DNA from: Paenibacillus rubinfantis
GTDB taxonomy: Bacteria; Bacillota; Bacilli; Paenibacillales; Paenibacillaceae
Assembly: GCF_001486505.1 (NCBI RefSeq)
Contig: NZ_LN909065.1
Location: 682,001-746,000, forward strand
DNA length: 64,000 nt
Direction of reading: 5' to 3'
Shown: piece after piece, positions 16,417-24,475 of the stretch
Position numbering within the stretch: position 1 is the first letter of the stretch
How the letters are laid out: each line of letters opens with the position of its first letter
Position numbers and translations under genes: made by a program
The notes under the pieces: model-generated
Told to the model about the DNA's origin: nothing
What the model saw: the letters and a program-made list of their open reading frames with translations, nothing else
Database searches by the model: none

Positions 16417-17901
16417 ATGGCCCGTATGGATCATCAAAGCACGCCGCTCTTCACCGCTCTCAAAAAGCACGCGGCCGGCAATCCCGTTCAGTTTCACATT
16501 CCCGGGCACAAAAAGGGGCTCGGCACCGATAAAGAATTCCGCGAATTCATCGGCGATAATGCCTTGTCCATCGACTTGATCAACATCGCTCCCCTAGACG
16601 ATCTGCACCAGCCTACCGGCGTCATTGAAGAGGCGCAAAAGCTGGCCGCCGATGCCTTTGGCGCCGACTATACCTATTTCTCGGTGCAAGGGACCAGCGG
16701 AGCCATCATGACCATGATACTATCTGTTTGTTCTCCGGGTGATAAAATTATCGTCCCGAGAAATATTCATAAATCCGTAATGTCGGCGATTATTTTCGCC
16801 GGGGCGAAGCCGGTGTTTGTCTCGCCGGCTCAAGACGCTAACTTGGGCATCGACCACGGGATTACAACTTCCTCAGTCCGCCGCGCGCTGCAGCGTCATC
16901 CCGACGCCAAGGCCGTTGTGGTGATCAACCCGACGTATTTCGGCGTTTGCGCCAACCTGAAGGAAATCGTTGATTTGGCCCACAGCTTTCACGTGCCGGT
17001 GTTGGTCGATGAAGCGCATGGGGTGCATATTCACTTCCATGAGAAGCTGCCGATGTCGGCCATGCAAGCCGGCGCCGATATGGCGGCCACCAGCGTGCAC
17101 AAGCTCGGCGGCTCGATGACGCAAAGCTCGATCCTCAACTTGAATACCAAGAACGGTTACGTCAACCCGCAGCGCGTCCAGACGATCATCAGCATGCTGA
17201 CGACCACGTCCACCTCCTATCTGCTGCTGGCTTCCCTGGATACGGCGCGCCGCAATCTGGCGCTGCACGGGCGGGAGCTCGCCGAACGGGCGATGGAGTT
17301 GGCGCATGATCTGCGGTCGGCAATCAACCAAATCGAAGGCTTGTACTGCTTCGGGCGGGAGATTTTAGGCGGAGAAGCAACGTTTGACCATGATCCAACC
17401 AAGCTAACGATTCATGTCCGCCACTTGGGGATTACCGGCTATGAGACGGAGAACTGGCTGCGCGAGCACTACAACATCGAAGTGGAGCTCAGCGACATGT
17501 ACAACATCCTGTGTCTGATTACGCCGGGGGACACTCAGGAAACGGCCGATATTTTGCTGACCGCCCTTCGTGAATTGTCCAAGACCTACTATAAAGAAAA
17601 CAACGCCAACGAGCTGATCGTGAAAATCCCGGAAATTCCGCATCTTTCCCTGATTCCACGGGATGCCTTCTATGCGGATACCGAAGTGATTCCGTTTAAA
17701 GAATCGGCTGGCCGGATAATCGCCGAGTTTATTTACGTGTACCCGCCGGGGATTCCGATTTTGCTCCCGGGTGAGGTGATTTCCCAGGACAACATCGACT
17801 ACATCGTTGATCATGTCGAAGTTGGCCTGCCGGTAAAAGGACCGGAAGACCGGTATATTGATAAGGTCAAGGTGATTGTGGAAGCCGACCCAATTTTCTA
17901 A
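16417..17901 (+). CDS. speA: Arginine decarboxylase SpeA (Orn/Lys/Arg decarboxylase class I fold)
   Basis: PLP-dependent decarboxylase that makes agmatine for polyamine synthesis. The 494-residue protein matches Bacillus SpeA along its length: FHIPGHKKG near residue 28, SVQGTSGAIMTM, VDEAHGVHIHFH (PLP-contact Asp/His) and SVHKLGGSMTQSS with the Schiff-base lysine, then the C-terminal domain with PEIPHLSLIPRDAFYA. AAAGG lies five bases in front of ATG 16417; ATG 16426 is an alternative start that fits homologues. Related sequences decarboxylate lysine or ornithine, but similarity to SpeA is the closest. Confidence 0.9.
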   Translation: MARMDHQSTPLFTALKKHAAGNPVQFHIPGHKKGLGTDKEFREFIGDNALSIDLINIAPLDDLHQPTGVIEEAQKLAADAFGADYTYFSVQGTSGAIMTMILSVCSPGDKIIVPRNIHKSVMSAIIFAGAKPVFVSPAQDANLGIDHGITTSSVRRALQRHPDAKAVVVINPTYFGVCANLKEIVDLAHSFHVPVLVDEAHGVHIHFHEKLPMSAMQAGADMAATSVHKLGGSMTQSSILNLNTKNGYVNPQRVQTIISMLTTTSTSYLLLASLDTARRNLALHGRELAERAMELAHDLRSAINQIEGLYCFGREILGGEATFDHDPTKLTIHVRHLGITGYETENWLREHYNIEVELSDMYNILCLITPGDTQETADILLTALRELSKTYYKENNANELIVKIPEIPHLSLIPRDAFYADTEVIPFKESAGRIIAEFIYVYPPGIPILLPGEVISQDNIDYIVDHVEVGLPVKGPEDRYIDKVKVIVEADPIF

Positions 17902-17923
17902 TTCTAAACCACATCAAAAATCA

Positions 17924-17951
17924 AAAAGCTCCCCGCAACCGGGGAGCTTTT
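17924..17951. terminator. Bidirectional terminator between speA and the DUF1292 gene
   Basis: 12-bp perfect stem AAAAGCTCCCCG / CGGGGAGCTTTT with loop CAAC, placed between two convergent genes, with A and T runs at its ends. Confidence 0.9.
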
Positions 17952-17980
17952 ATCTTATATACCAGAGGATCCACCGCAAA

Positions 17981-18304
17981 TTAGGCTTCATCCATTTGGG
18001 CGACGAGCTCATTATAAGCTTCTTCCACCTGTTTCCATTCTTGTTCGTCTTCGATATTGTAAAGCACCATTTCCTCGTTCTCTTCTTCCATGCGGAGAAT
18101 GATGCCGTCCGCTTCCGGATTGTTGCGCTCGAGCAGCAGCGCGTAGACTTTCTCGCCAACGTCGAAAGTTTCGACAAGAACCATCTCTACGTCGTTCCCC
18201 TCTTCGTCGGTCAGCGTCAACACAAACTCTTCATGCTCATGATCGTGGTCATGATCGTGGCCGCAGCCGCATGCTTCGCCGTGTTCGTGATTGTGGTCGC
18301 TCAT
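17981..18304 (-). CDS. DUF1292 (YrzB-type) protein with His-rich N-terminus
   Basis: A 107-residue acidic protein. Residues 20-100 are the DUF1292 domain (FVLTLTDEEGNDVEMVLVE, then VYALLLERNN and YNIEDEQEW), a small conserved Firmicutes domain of unknown function. In front of it residues 2-23 form a histidine/aspartate/cysteine run (HNHEHGEACGCGHDHDHD) that could bind Ni, Zn or Co; this is an inference from composition. ATG 18304 with AGCGAGG upstream is preferred to the longer frame that begins at 18361. Confidence 0.82.
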   Translation of the reverse strand: MSDHNHEHGEACGCGHDHDHDHEHEEFVLTLTDEEGNDVEMVLVETFDVGEKVYALLLERNNPEADGIILRMEEENEEMVLYNIEDEQEWKQVEEAYNELVAQMDEA

Positions 18305-18446
18305 GAAATTACCTCGCTTTAAGTATGTTTTAATGGAGTGGAGCCGTTTTTCCCGCTTCATTCCCCCCGTATCGTATCATTTTTGGTAGGGACAGGTCAA
18401 TTTTCGTTGAAGCTTGCCGGATGTAGCGGCTCGGCTGACCCTGCGG

Positions 18447-19001
18447 TCATTTTAAGACATTAATGCTCTTCTCCGAAATTAAGACGAAATCCGCCCCGTT
18501 TGATGGTTTCATATAGAAACCTACAACATAACGGCCCGATGTTTTGAAATCATACGTAAAATCCTTCGTCCGGAACCAGAAGTTATCCCGCTGCTCTTTG
18601 ATTTCATCCGTCTGAATCTCCTTGGACGTCCCATCCGGGGCCGTAATGGAGACCCGTACCGCAGCGATATCCGTACGCAAATTATCGATTTGCGAAAACA
18701 CGTTAAACTTCAGTTTCCCCGTCTTCTTCACGTCGCCAAACACCGCATCATCGGTGAACAGAAACATGTGTACATTAGGTTTATAGTAATTCACCGTTTT
18801 GGTGCTGTCGTCGTATTGGACCAAGCCTTCAAGATTACGAACGGGCACATACGTTTTCCCGTCCACGATATATCCGCCGTCCTCCAGCTCGTGGCCGTTC
18901 AGTATCAATTTGACCTTTTGGCTCGCAGCGTCGGCAAACAGCAGGGAACCCCCCATTAGGGAGAAAGCGACTACTAAGATTGCAACTCTTCTCCATCTCA
19001 T
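18447..19001 (-). CDS. Secreted stalk-domain (copper amine oxidase N-terminal-like) protein
   Basis: A 184-residue exported protein. Residues 1-26 are a signal peptide with a basic start (MRWRRV) and an Ala-X-Ala-type end (FADAAS). Residues 28-75 are a stalk domain (VKLILNGHELEDGGYIVDGKTYVPVR, shown here only in part as VDGKTYVPVRNLEG), common in Paenibacillus cell-surface proteins. The remaining 110 residues form a probable beta-sandwich. GGAGGG precedes ATG 19001. No enzyme motif is present, so it is more likely structural than an amine oxidase. Confidence 0.78.
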   Translation of the reverse strand: MRWRRVAILVVAFSLMGGSLLFADAASQKVKLILNGHELEDGGYIVDGKTYVPVRNLEGLVQYDDSTKTVNYYKPNVHMFLFTDDAVFGDVKKTGKLKFNVFSQIDNLRTDIAAVRVSITAPDGTSKEIQTDEIKEQRDNFWFRTKDFTYDFKTSGRYVVGFYMKPSNGADFVLISEKSINVLK

Positions 19002-19179
19002 GAATTTGACCCTCCATTTGTTCCTGTTGATGTATGGTTATACTCCTCGATTTCGGTCAAGTTGCGGTCGTTATGGGAAAAGTCGGCACTTTTTTTGGCG
19101 AGAGATGCCAGTCTTTTGTTTCTGCTGGAAATTGTGTACATTAGAAAGGTGATCCAAACTTCCTGAAGGGGGATTCCTG

Positions 19180-19917
19180 ATGCCATTACGATTGCAAATG
19201 CTGGGGACGGGCGGGGCGTTTGCCAAAACTTATTACAATAACAACGCACTCCTCTACGCCGGGGATTTCACCCTGCTGATCGACTGCGGAATCACCGCCC
19301 CGATGGCGCTGCACGCAATCGGTAAACCGGTGGACGAGATCGACGCTGTGCTGATCACACATATCCATGGAGATCATGTTGGAGGGCTGGAGGAGCTGGC
19401 GTTCCGCCGAAAATTCGGATCGGGGCAGAAACCCATCCTGTATGTCGCCGACAATCTGGTGGAGCCGTTATGGGAAAACACGCTGAAAGGCGGGTTAAGC
19501 CAGGACGGGGTGATTCAATCGCTGAGCGATGTGTTTGACGTGCATCTGTTGGCCGAAGGTCAGCCCGCGCAGCTTGCGCCTGAATTAAAGGTGGAGTTGA
19601 TCCGGACGCCGCATATTCCGGGAAAACCAAGCTATTCGCTATATATTAATGAGGAGATCTTCTACAGCGCGGATAAGACGTTTCAACCGGAGCTGCTGGA
19701 GAAGCTCGTCCGCGAACGGGGATGTCGCCGAATCCTGCACGAAGTCCAATTGACCGGGCCGGGTGAAGTACATACCACGCTGCAGGAATTGCTCACCCTG
19801 CCGTCCGAGATCCAGCGCCAGATCCTGCTGATGCATTATGGAGATGAAATGGAGTCCTTCCGGGGAGCAACCGGGGAAATGGACTTTCTGCTTCAGCACG
19901 AAGTATATACGCTGTAA
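19180..19917 (+). CDS. Metallo-beta-lactamase-fold hydrolase
   Basis: A 245-residue cytoplasmic hydrolase. The zinc-binding signature [10 protein letters not shown] is at about residues 65-74, preceded by LLIDCG (strand with conserved Asp) and followed by histidines in RTPHIPG and LMHYGD that can complete a dinuclear site. The start sequence [18 protein letters not shown] resembles RNase Z/phosphodiesterase-like members of the superfamily, but the substrate is not clear. CTGAAGGGGG precedes ATG 19180. It is alone on this strand. Confidence 0.85.
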   Translation: MPLRLQMLGTGGAFAKTYYNNNALLYAGDFTLLIDCGITAPMALHAIGKPVDEIDAVLITHIHGDHVGGLEELAFRRKFGSGQKPILYVADNLVEPLWENTLKGGLSQDGVIQSLSDVFDVHLLAEGQPAQLAPELKVELIRTPHIPGKPSYSLYINEEIFYSADKTFQPELLEKLVRERGCRRILHEVQLTGPGEVHTTLQELLTLPSEIQRQILLMHYGDEMESFRGATGEMDFLLQHEVYTL

Positions 19918-19923
19918 AAAAAT

Positions 19924-19953
19924 AACCCTGCGGGCTTGCATGTCCGCAGGGTT
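19924..19953 (-). terminator. Terminator of the DUF3892 gene
   Basis: 10-bp stem AACCCTGCGG / CCGCAGGGTT with loop of ten bases; on the minus strand it is followed by ATTTTTTTAC. Confidence 0.85.
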
Positions 19954-19989
19954 CCTCGTTATGGGAATGGAGCAACGTTAAACGTTATT

Positions 19990-20229
19990 CTATTCAAAGC
20001 CAGGCAAGTTATCGAGGTTATTGGACGGATCTCCGTCGGCATCGCCGCGAATATACATTTCCCCGTCCCGCCCCTTAAATACGTTGACGCCGGCGATCGC
20101 ACCGGCCTTTACTTCCTGCAGGGCCTGCTGGTACTCCAGTACCCGTCCGCTGGACGTTTTAAACGCCTCCAAATCCCCGTCGCCATTTTTTCGTACGGCA
20201 ATAAACGTTTCTCTGGTATTCAGGGCCAT
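19990..20229 (-). CDS. DUF3892 family small protein
   Basis: A 79-residue protein of the DUF3892 family. It shows the family outline: an N-terminal strand pair FIAVRKNGDGDLEAFK, SSGRVLEYQQALQEV, GVNVFKGRDGEMYIRGDADG and the ending NNLDNLPGF. No signal peptide or membrane segment. The function of the family is unknown. AGGAG lies upstream of ATG 20229, and it ends in its own terminator. Confidence 0.82.
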   Translation of the reverse strand: MALNTRETFIAVRKNGDGDLEAFKTSSGRVLEYQQALQEVKAGAIAGVNVFKGRDGEMYIRGDADGDPSNNLDNLPGFE

Positions 20230-20296
20230 CGGCTAGCTCAGCTCCTCTTCGTTCAAGTTAGATCTAGCTTGCCCCGAAACCTCAAAATCTATGTTT

Positions 20297-20749
20297 TTAC
20301 ACTTTCAACGGCTTGACCATCCGGACGTGCGGGATCCCGGCGTCATCGAACGGTTCGGTCGAGATCGTCTCGTACCCGAGTTTGGCATAAAATCCTTCGG
20401 CATGGCATTGCGCATCCAGCACCGATTTCGTGAGCCCCAGCTCCCTTGCCAGCTCCTCCAGGGCGAGAAGGAGGATTTTGCCCACGCCTTTCGAGCGGAA
20501 TTCTTGGCGCACCGCGATCCGCTGCATTTTGGCCGCGTTGTCTTTATAGTAAATCAGCCTGCCCGTCGCAGCATAAGCCCCTTCCAATTCAATCAGCACA
20601 TGATGTACATCCGGGCCAATCTGATCGTATTCGTCAATTTCCAAATCGATGGGGACCTTCTGTTCCTCTACGAACACTTCTTTACGGATGTCCAGACATT
20701 TTTGCAATTGTTCTTCGTTCTCTACATGGATGATGGTTGCAGCCGACAC
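20297..20749 (-). CDS. GNAT family N-acetyltransferase (ElaA/YjcF-like)
   Basis: A 150-residue single-domain acetyltransferase. The acetyl-CoA loop is RSKGVGKILL at about residues 86-95, preceded by the beta-4 strand MQRIAVRQEF. The N-terminal part, RKEVFVEEQKVP, is the hallmark of the ElaA/YjcF subgroup. Start GTG 20749 follows GGGAGGGG by seven bases. The acceptor substrate is unknown. Confidence 0.85.
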   Translation of the reverse strand: MSAATIIHVENEEQLQKCLDIRKEVFVEEQKVPIDLEIDEYDQIGPDVHHVLIELEGAYAATGRLIYYKDNAAKMQRIAVRQEFRSKGVGKILLLALEELARELGLTKSVLDAQCHAEGFYAKLGYETISTEPFDDAGIPHVRMVKPLKV

Positions 20750-20878
20750 TTCGTTCCCCTCCCAGCATTGCTTGTCTGTTGGTTTGTTTAAACTGCATCA
20801 TTATACAAAAAAATCAATTTCATGTATAGTTATTCTATTGGATTTCGGCGGAAAGGGGCTGGCAAAGGGGTTATGATC

Positions 20879-20983
20879 ATGGGCATAACGATAGCCGCTG
20901 CAGTGCTGATCGCGGTTTTGCTGATCGTCTCCATGTTTTACGTGACGAAGAAAGGCTATTCCCGCAAGTGGGACGAGGAATAA
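20879..20983 (+). CDS. YtzI-like small membrane protein
   Basis: A 34-residue single-pass protein. After MGI a hydrophobic helix of about 20 residues (TIAAAVLIAVLLIVSMFYV) is followed by a basic-acidic tail KKGYSRKWDEE. The GYS/basic ending resembles the small YtzI proteins of Bacillales. AAAGGGG is eight bases in front of ATG 20879 and only two in front of the in-frame ATG 20873, so the former is chosen. It ends four bases from the convergent gene at 20988. Confidence 0.65.
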   Translation: MGITIAAAVLIAVLLIVSMFYVTKKGYSRKWDEE

Positions 20984-20987
20984 GCAG

Positions 20988-21287
20988 TTATTCCGTGGAA
21001 TACACATCCTCCACGATCGTTGGCGAATATACGCCGTCCGATACCGATGGGCCAAACGGCCAAGGGAAGGCGCGGGCTTGCCGGTTCATCGTCTCCGGGT
21101 CCGGCGCCAGACGGCAGGCGCTGGTTATAGCCAGCAGCAGGACGGCTCCGGCCACGGCCGCCCAGAGGGACCAAAGCCGCGGCTGTTTCGTCTGGTTGTT
21201 TGGCGACGGGGTGTGGTCGTGGTTATGAGGATTAGCGCGGTTCTGGTGGGACTGGCGAGGCTGGTGGTTTGTGTGAGTCCGACGCAT
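20988..21287 (-). CDS. Small putative membrane or lipoprotein with His/Asn-rich N-terminus
   Basis: A 99-residue hypothetical protein. Residues 1-37 are hydrophilic and rich in His, Asn and Pro; residues 39-58 are hydrophobic (LWSLWAAVAGAVLLLAITSA), ending in a TSAC motif that looks like a lipobox but is unusually far from the start. The rest is Pro-rich. AAAGGAAG is eight bases before ATG 21287, which supports translation. If the long N-terminus is real, a type II membrane orientation is as likely as lipidation. Confidence 0.5.
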   Translation of the reverse strand: MRRTHTNHQPRQSHQNRANPHNHDHTPSPNNQTKQPRLWSLWAAVAGAVLLLAITSACRLAPDPETMNRQARAFPWPFGPSVSDGVYSPTIVEDVYSTE

Positions 21288-21309
21288 CTGTTCAACTTCC
21301 TTTCTATAT

Positions 21310-21452
21310 GTAGGGCGTTTCCTTGAATGTAGGATGTTTCGCTGATGTAGGGCGTTCTGCTGAGAGTAGGGCGTTCTGCTGAGAGCAAGCGTTCCACTGT
21401 CAAGTGTGCCATTCGTAGAACGTTTCCACCCTTTCGTAGAGCGTTTCCACCC
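21310..21452. repeat. Short direct repeats GTAGGGCGTT and CGTAGARCGTTTCCACC
   Basis: GTAGGGCGTT-like decamers recur near 21310, 21329 (GTAGGATGTT), 21347 and 21367, the last two within a 20-bp tandem unit. They are followed by CGTAGAACGTTTCCACC at 21414 and CGTAGAGCGTTTCCACC at 21435. The block lies upstream of the 20988-21287 gene and before tRNA-Val. Confidence 0.7.
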
Positions 21453-21564
21453 GGATAGCGCTCTTCCTCCATTGTTGGCAGGCTCCCGGCTCCTTATACT
21501 TCAGGGAAGTGTTGACAAGAAACCCGCCGCCTGATAAGATAAATTTTGTCTTTACTATAAGTTT

Positions 21565-21637
21565 GATCTGCTAGCTCAGCTGGGAGAGCACCATCTTGAC
21601 AGGGTGGGGGTCAGTGGTTCGAGCCCACTGCAGATCA
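21565..21637 (+). tRNA. tRNA-Val (anticodon GAC)
   Basis: A full cloverleaf can be drawn: acceptor GATCTGC/GCAGATC, D-stem GCTC/GAGC, anticodon stem CCATC/GGTGG with loop TTGACAG (anticodon GAC at 21598-21600), and T-arm AGTGG-TTCGAGC-CCACT. Discriminator A at 21637; the CCA end is not encoded. It stands alone, followed by a terminator. Confidence 0.95.
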
Positions 21638-21644
21638 TCGAGAA

Positions 21645-21674
21645 AGAACCCTTACAGATGTAAGGGTTCTTTTG
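21645..21674 (+). terminator. Terminator of tRNA-Val
   Basis: Stem AAGAACCCTTAC / GTAAGGGTTCTT with loop AGAT, followed by TTGTT. Confidence 0.88.
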
Positions 21675-21832
21675 TTATTGTCTAGCTCTTTTCCACAACT
21701 CCATAGTTCCACGCTACCAACTTGAATGAACTCTGTTTCTGGTATTTTTTGGTGGGATAGTTATTCGCCTATACCCTATGGGCTTTTACCCGAATATAAA
21801 GTAATATCTCAAACCTCGAAAGGGATGGTTAG

Positions 21833-22216
21833 ATGTATTATTTTAGACCTTACGCAACTGGGATAACTCAACTTCAAGAATTTGAATTTTCAAAAGTAGG
21901 ATACGTAAAAATCCATCACAGGGATCTCGGCGACTTAATTGGCATGATTCATGCTGCTCACGATGTAGGCGATCCACTAAAGGACTTTGTTGAAATGTCG
22001 TATTATGATCCGAAAACAGGTCAATTCATCCAACGAACTCCGCTCTCAGCTCAAGATTTATCCGCACCTCAAATTTATTCAGGTCCTATTCCCCCCGTTA
22101 TTCAAGGGGCACAACCTAGTCCTTCACCAGGGACCCCTCCTTCAGGTAGGTGGCAATATACGCCTCAATATGGATGGGTATGGGTACCTGCTCCTAGAGT
22201 AAACTGGTATTACTAG
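21833..22216 (+). CDS. Hypothetical protein with Pro-rich, Trp/Tyr-rich C-terminus
   Basis: A 127-residue protein starting at ATG 21833 with AAAGGGATGG upstream. The first 70 residues look like a compact domain (YFRPYATGITQLQEFEF, then HHRDLGDLIGMIHAAHDVGD). It is followed by a Pro/Ser linker (about residues 88-104) and an aromatic end, WQYTPQYGWVWVPAPR, like the C-termini seen on some Firmicutes surface or spore-associated proteins. No signal peptide. The gene is more AT-rich than its neighbours and sits directly behind a tRNA, so it may be acquired. Function unknown. Confidence 0.65.
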   Translation: MYYFRPYATGITQLQEFEFSKVGYVKIHHRDLGDLIGMIHAAHDVGDPLKDFVEMSYYDPKTGQFIQRTPLSAQDLSAPQIYSGPIPPVIQGAQPSPSPGTPPSGRWQYTPQYGWVWVPAPRVNWYY

Positions 22217-22315
22217 TACTCTTCTACAACTTAAATCTTCCATTTCAGTAAAGTTGGTCTTCATCTCAAGTATATCAGCCTATCGAAGTAACATAGACTA
22301 GCTTCACATCAAACA

Positions 22316-22350
22316 AAAATCCCTTGAAACCAAAAGCTTCAGGGGATTTT
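22316..22350 (+). terminator. Terminator of the 21833 gene
   Basis: AAAATCCCTTGAA pairs with TTCAGGGGATTTT (one G-T pair), loop of nine bases, followed by TTGTATC. Confidence 0.8.
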
Positions 22351-22559
22351 TGTATCTTCTATCAAAACTCCAAGTAACTCTCGTCCCAATGACAATGCTA
22401 TGTGAGCTCATCATGACAGGGAAAACCTATAGAAGGGGAGGATTTGCGGCAGGTTTCCTACATAGTCAGAACAAAAGTGCTATCATTCATCATGCCCCGT
22501 CATCCCCTCAACCGCCTGCTGTATACCCAAAGTATCAGTCGATTCCTTGTCCCCACCTC

Positions 22560-22742
22560 TAACGGACTGTAGCGACCTTATTTGCTCATTTCCCGGAAAT
22601 TTCCCGGGCTAACGGACTCAGATGACCTTATTGGACACATATAGCTATCATTTCACAGCAATAGAGCCAAATAAGGTCTCTGAGGTCCGTTAACTTGGGG
22701 AGGCTTGCGTCCGAACCCTAATAACGGCTCTGGGGTCCGTTA
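22560..22742. repeat. Cluster 2 of the 23-bp inverted intergenic repeat
   Basis: Forward copies of TAACGGAC-N6-GACCTTATT at 22560-22582 and 22610-22632; reverse-complement copies at 22670-22692 and 22720-22742 (the last degenerate). The order and spacing are very like cluster 1 at 14731-14914. Confidence 0.85.
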
Positions 22743-22749
22743 GCGCAGC

Positions 22750-23060
22750 CGAGCTGCCAGCAAACAGCTAGTAGCTATCCGCAATCCGCAATCCCCAATC
22801 CGCAATCGCAAACAGGCTACCATCTACCAACTATCAACAAGTAACCATCAGAAATCCGCATACACGCCATCATCTACCAGCTAGCAGCCATTAGCAATCC
22901 GCGTACACACAACCAGCTAGCAGACATCAGTAATCCGCAGACACCTACCAGCTACCAGCATTCAGCTACCAGCATTCAGCTACCATCTACCGAATACCCG
23001 CAAACACCTACCACCAAATAGCAACCGCCAACAGCTAGCAGCTACCAGCCACCAGATACC
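22750..23060. repeat. Degenerate simple-sequence region
   Basis: Low-complexity DNA built from variants of TACCAGCTAGCAGC, ATCAGCAATCCGCA and CATTCAGCTACCAG, with one clean duplication near 22957-22985. Almost no G on the plus strand outside these words. No coding or hairpin signal is seen. Confidence 0.7.
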
Positions 23061-23160
23061 CGTATGCAACAAACGCCCAGCATCTTCCCGCCATCCAATC
23101 CCAGCAAGCAGCAAACGCCCCCCCCTTGCTTGCCTTTGTTCTGTCCCACCATAGCACCGC

Positions 23161-23187
23161 AAAAAAAGCGCGCCCGAAAAGGCGCGC
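23161..23187 (-). terminator. Terminator of the ugp-like operon
   Basis: GCGCGCC / GGCGCGC stem with loop of six bases; on the minus strand it is followed directly by TTTTTTT. It closes the transcript ending with the metallophosphoesterase gene. Confidence 0.88.
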
Positions 23188-23237
23188 GCTCTCGTTAAAA
23201 TATGTTCCTGTTCCCCCTACGTCCTCCCGATCACCAT

Positions 23238-24125
23238 TCACCAACTAGGCCGCGGATACTCCACCCGAAACTGCGCCGCCTCCACCCACTCGCCGCAGGC
23301 GAAGTCCCGGCCGCGCACGAGGACATGGTCGCGATATACTTCGACGTAGAAGCCCTGGCTGCCGTCCTTGTGTTCGTCGTCATCGGTCCATAGGTAGGCG
23401 ACCGAAGCCGCGTTGAACATCGCCGGCCCTTGGCCCTCGATGCCATAGGAAGTGTGAGGCGCATCCAGCTCCCAATGGGTATGCCCTGTAAACAGGATCG
23501 CCTGCGGATAACGGGCCAGTACGGCTCGCAGCTCGGCATCCTGCACGACGCCGTACCAGCGCTGCGCTTCGTAGGAGCCGGCCACCGTGTTCAGCAGCGG
23601 CTGATGCAGGAATACGAACGCCGGGCGGTCCGCCGCTGCGTTTTCCCCCAGCTTCTCGTCCAGCCAAGCCAGTTGCTTCGCCGAAAGAGAGCTGAATAAC
23701 TCCAACCCTTCCTCCGTTCCGAGAAAGAGGAAATGATACCCGTGAATCCAATGATCATGATAAATGCCTTCCGCCCCCGTGCCGCGCAAAAATTGCCCCA
23801 AACGCGCCTCCCAATTTCCGAGCGCGACATCGTGGTTCCCCATCGTCACATACAGCGGAGGCAACGCCCCGCCAAACCGTTCCCAGATCCGATTCCACAC
23901 TTCGTATTCCTCCGGGAACCCGTGATCGGTCACGTCCCCCGCATGCATGATTCCGACGCTTCCAGCCCCGTTCTCCGCGATATCTTGCAAAGCCCGCTCT
24001 AGATTGACGTTATGCGTATGCTGCTCGTCGCTCCGGACATGCGTGTCGGTGATCACCTGAAACCTAAGCAAAATCTCCTCGTCCCGCCGGCCCTCGCCCT
24101 CTTGCGTCACATTTCGATCTCCCAT
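23238..24125 (-). CDS. Calcineurin-like metallophosphoesterase
   Basis: A 295-residue cytoplasmic phosphoesterase with a dinuclear metal centre. The motif series is complete: ITDTH (Asp-X-His, near residue 25), MHAGDVTDHG, MGNHD (near 113), FLHQPLL and TGHTHWEL (near 214). The layout resembles Icc/GpdQ-type phosphodiesterases, which cut cyclic nucleotides or glycerophosphodiesters. GGAGG precedes ATG 24125. It is the last gene of a minus-strand series and starts four bases after the SMR gene stop. The link to a sugar- or glycerol-phosphate ABC importer makes an organophosphate substrate plausible (inference). Confidence 0.85.
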   Translation of the reverse strand: MGDRNVTQEGEGRRDEEILLRFQVITDTHVRSDEQHTHNVNLERALQDIAENGAGSVGIMHAGDVTDHGFPEEYEVWNRIWERFGGALPPLYVTMGNHDVALGNWEARLGQFLRGTGAEGIYHDHWIHGYHFLFLGTEEGLELFSSLSAKQLAWLDEKLGENAAADRPAFVFLHQPLLNTVAGSYEAQRWYGVVQDAELRAVLARYPQAILFTGHTHWELDAPHTSYGIEGQGPAMFNAASVAYLWTDDDEHKDGSQGFYVEVYRDHVLVRGRDFACGEWVEAAQFRVEYPRPSW

Positions 24126-24129
24126 TTCA

Positions 24130-24453
24130 TTATCCTCCCTTGCCGCTCAAATTCAATCCGATGACGCCGAGGACGATCACCCCGATCCACAGGATCGAAG
24201 GCACCGACAGTTTCTCCTGGAACAGGAGGCCTCCCGCCAAAGAGATCAATACGATGCCCACCCCCGACCAAATGGCATATACAGTACTTACTTTCATATA
24301 TCCTAGCGCAAAGTTCAAGCAAGTAAAGCTGGCTCCGTAAAAAATAAACATCAGCACCGAAGGAACCAGCCGGGTAAAGCTATCCGACAGCTTCATCGAC
24401 ACCGTGCCGGACAACTCCAGCACGATGGCCAGAGCCAGGAATAACCAACCCAT
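24130..24453 (-). CDS. Small multidrug resistance (SMR) family efflux protein
   Basis: A 107-residue protein with four membrane helices, the length and pattern of SMR transporters. The key membrane Glu is in helix 1 (LALAIVLELSGT, residue 13), and GVGIVLISLAGGLLFQEKLS is typical of helix 3 and the following loop. Dual-topology or paired SMR proteins export cationic drugs or guanidinium; only one gene is present here. ATG 24453 with AAAGGTGG is preferred over an in-frame GTG at 24465. It lies inside the operon, between the HAD and metallophosphoesterase genes. Confidence 0.85.
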   Translation of the reverse strand: MGWLFLALAIVLELSGTVSMKLSDSFTRLVPSVLMFIFYGASFTCLNFALGYMKVSTVYAIWSGVGIVLISLAGGLLFQEKLSVPSILWIGVIVLGVIGLNLSGKGG

Positions 24454-24475
24454 TTCTTCTTCCACCTTTCCGGTA

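Larger units (their letters stand above)
22217..23237. other. Long gene-free gap with repeats and low-complexity DNA
   Basis: After the terminator of the 21833 gene, this gap contains the second cluster of the 23-bp inverted repeat (22560-22742), then roughly 300 bases of low-complexity DNA (22750-23060), and the terminator of the metallophosphoesterase gene. A 70-codon open frame at 22350-22562 has no ribosome binding site and runs into the repeat, so it is not called. Confidence 0.7.

Noticed and set aside
22350..22562. 70-codon open frame after the 21833 gene
   Set aside because: It starts inside the terminator, has no ribosome binding site and ends in the dispersed repeat.
22750..23060. 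Possible CRISPR-like array of CAGCTACCAG words
   Set aside because: The words vary in sequence and spacing with no constant repeat-spacer pattern, and there are no cas genes.
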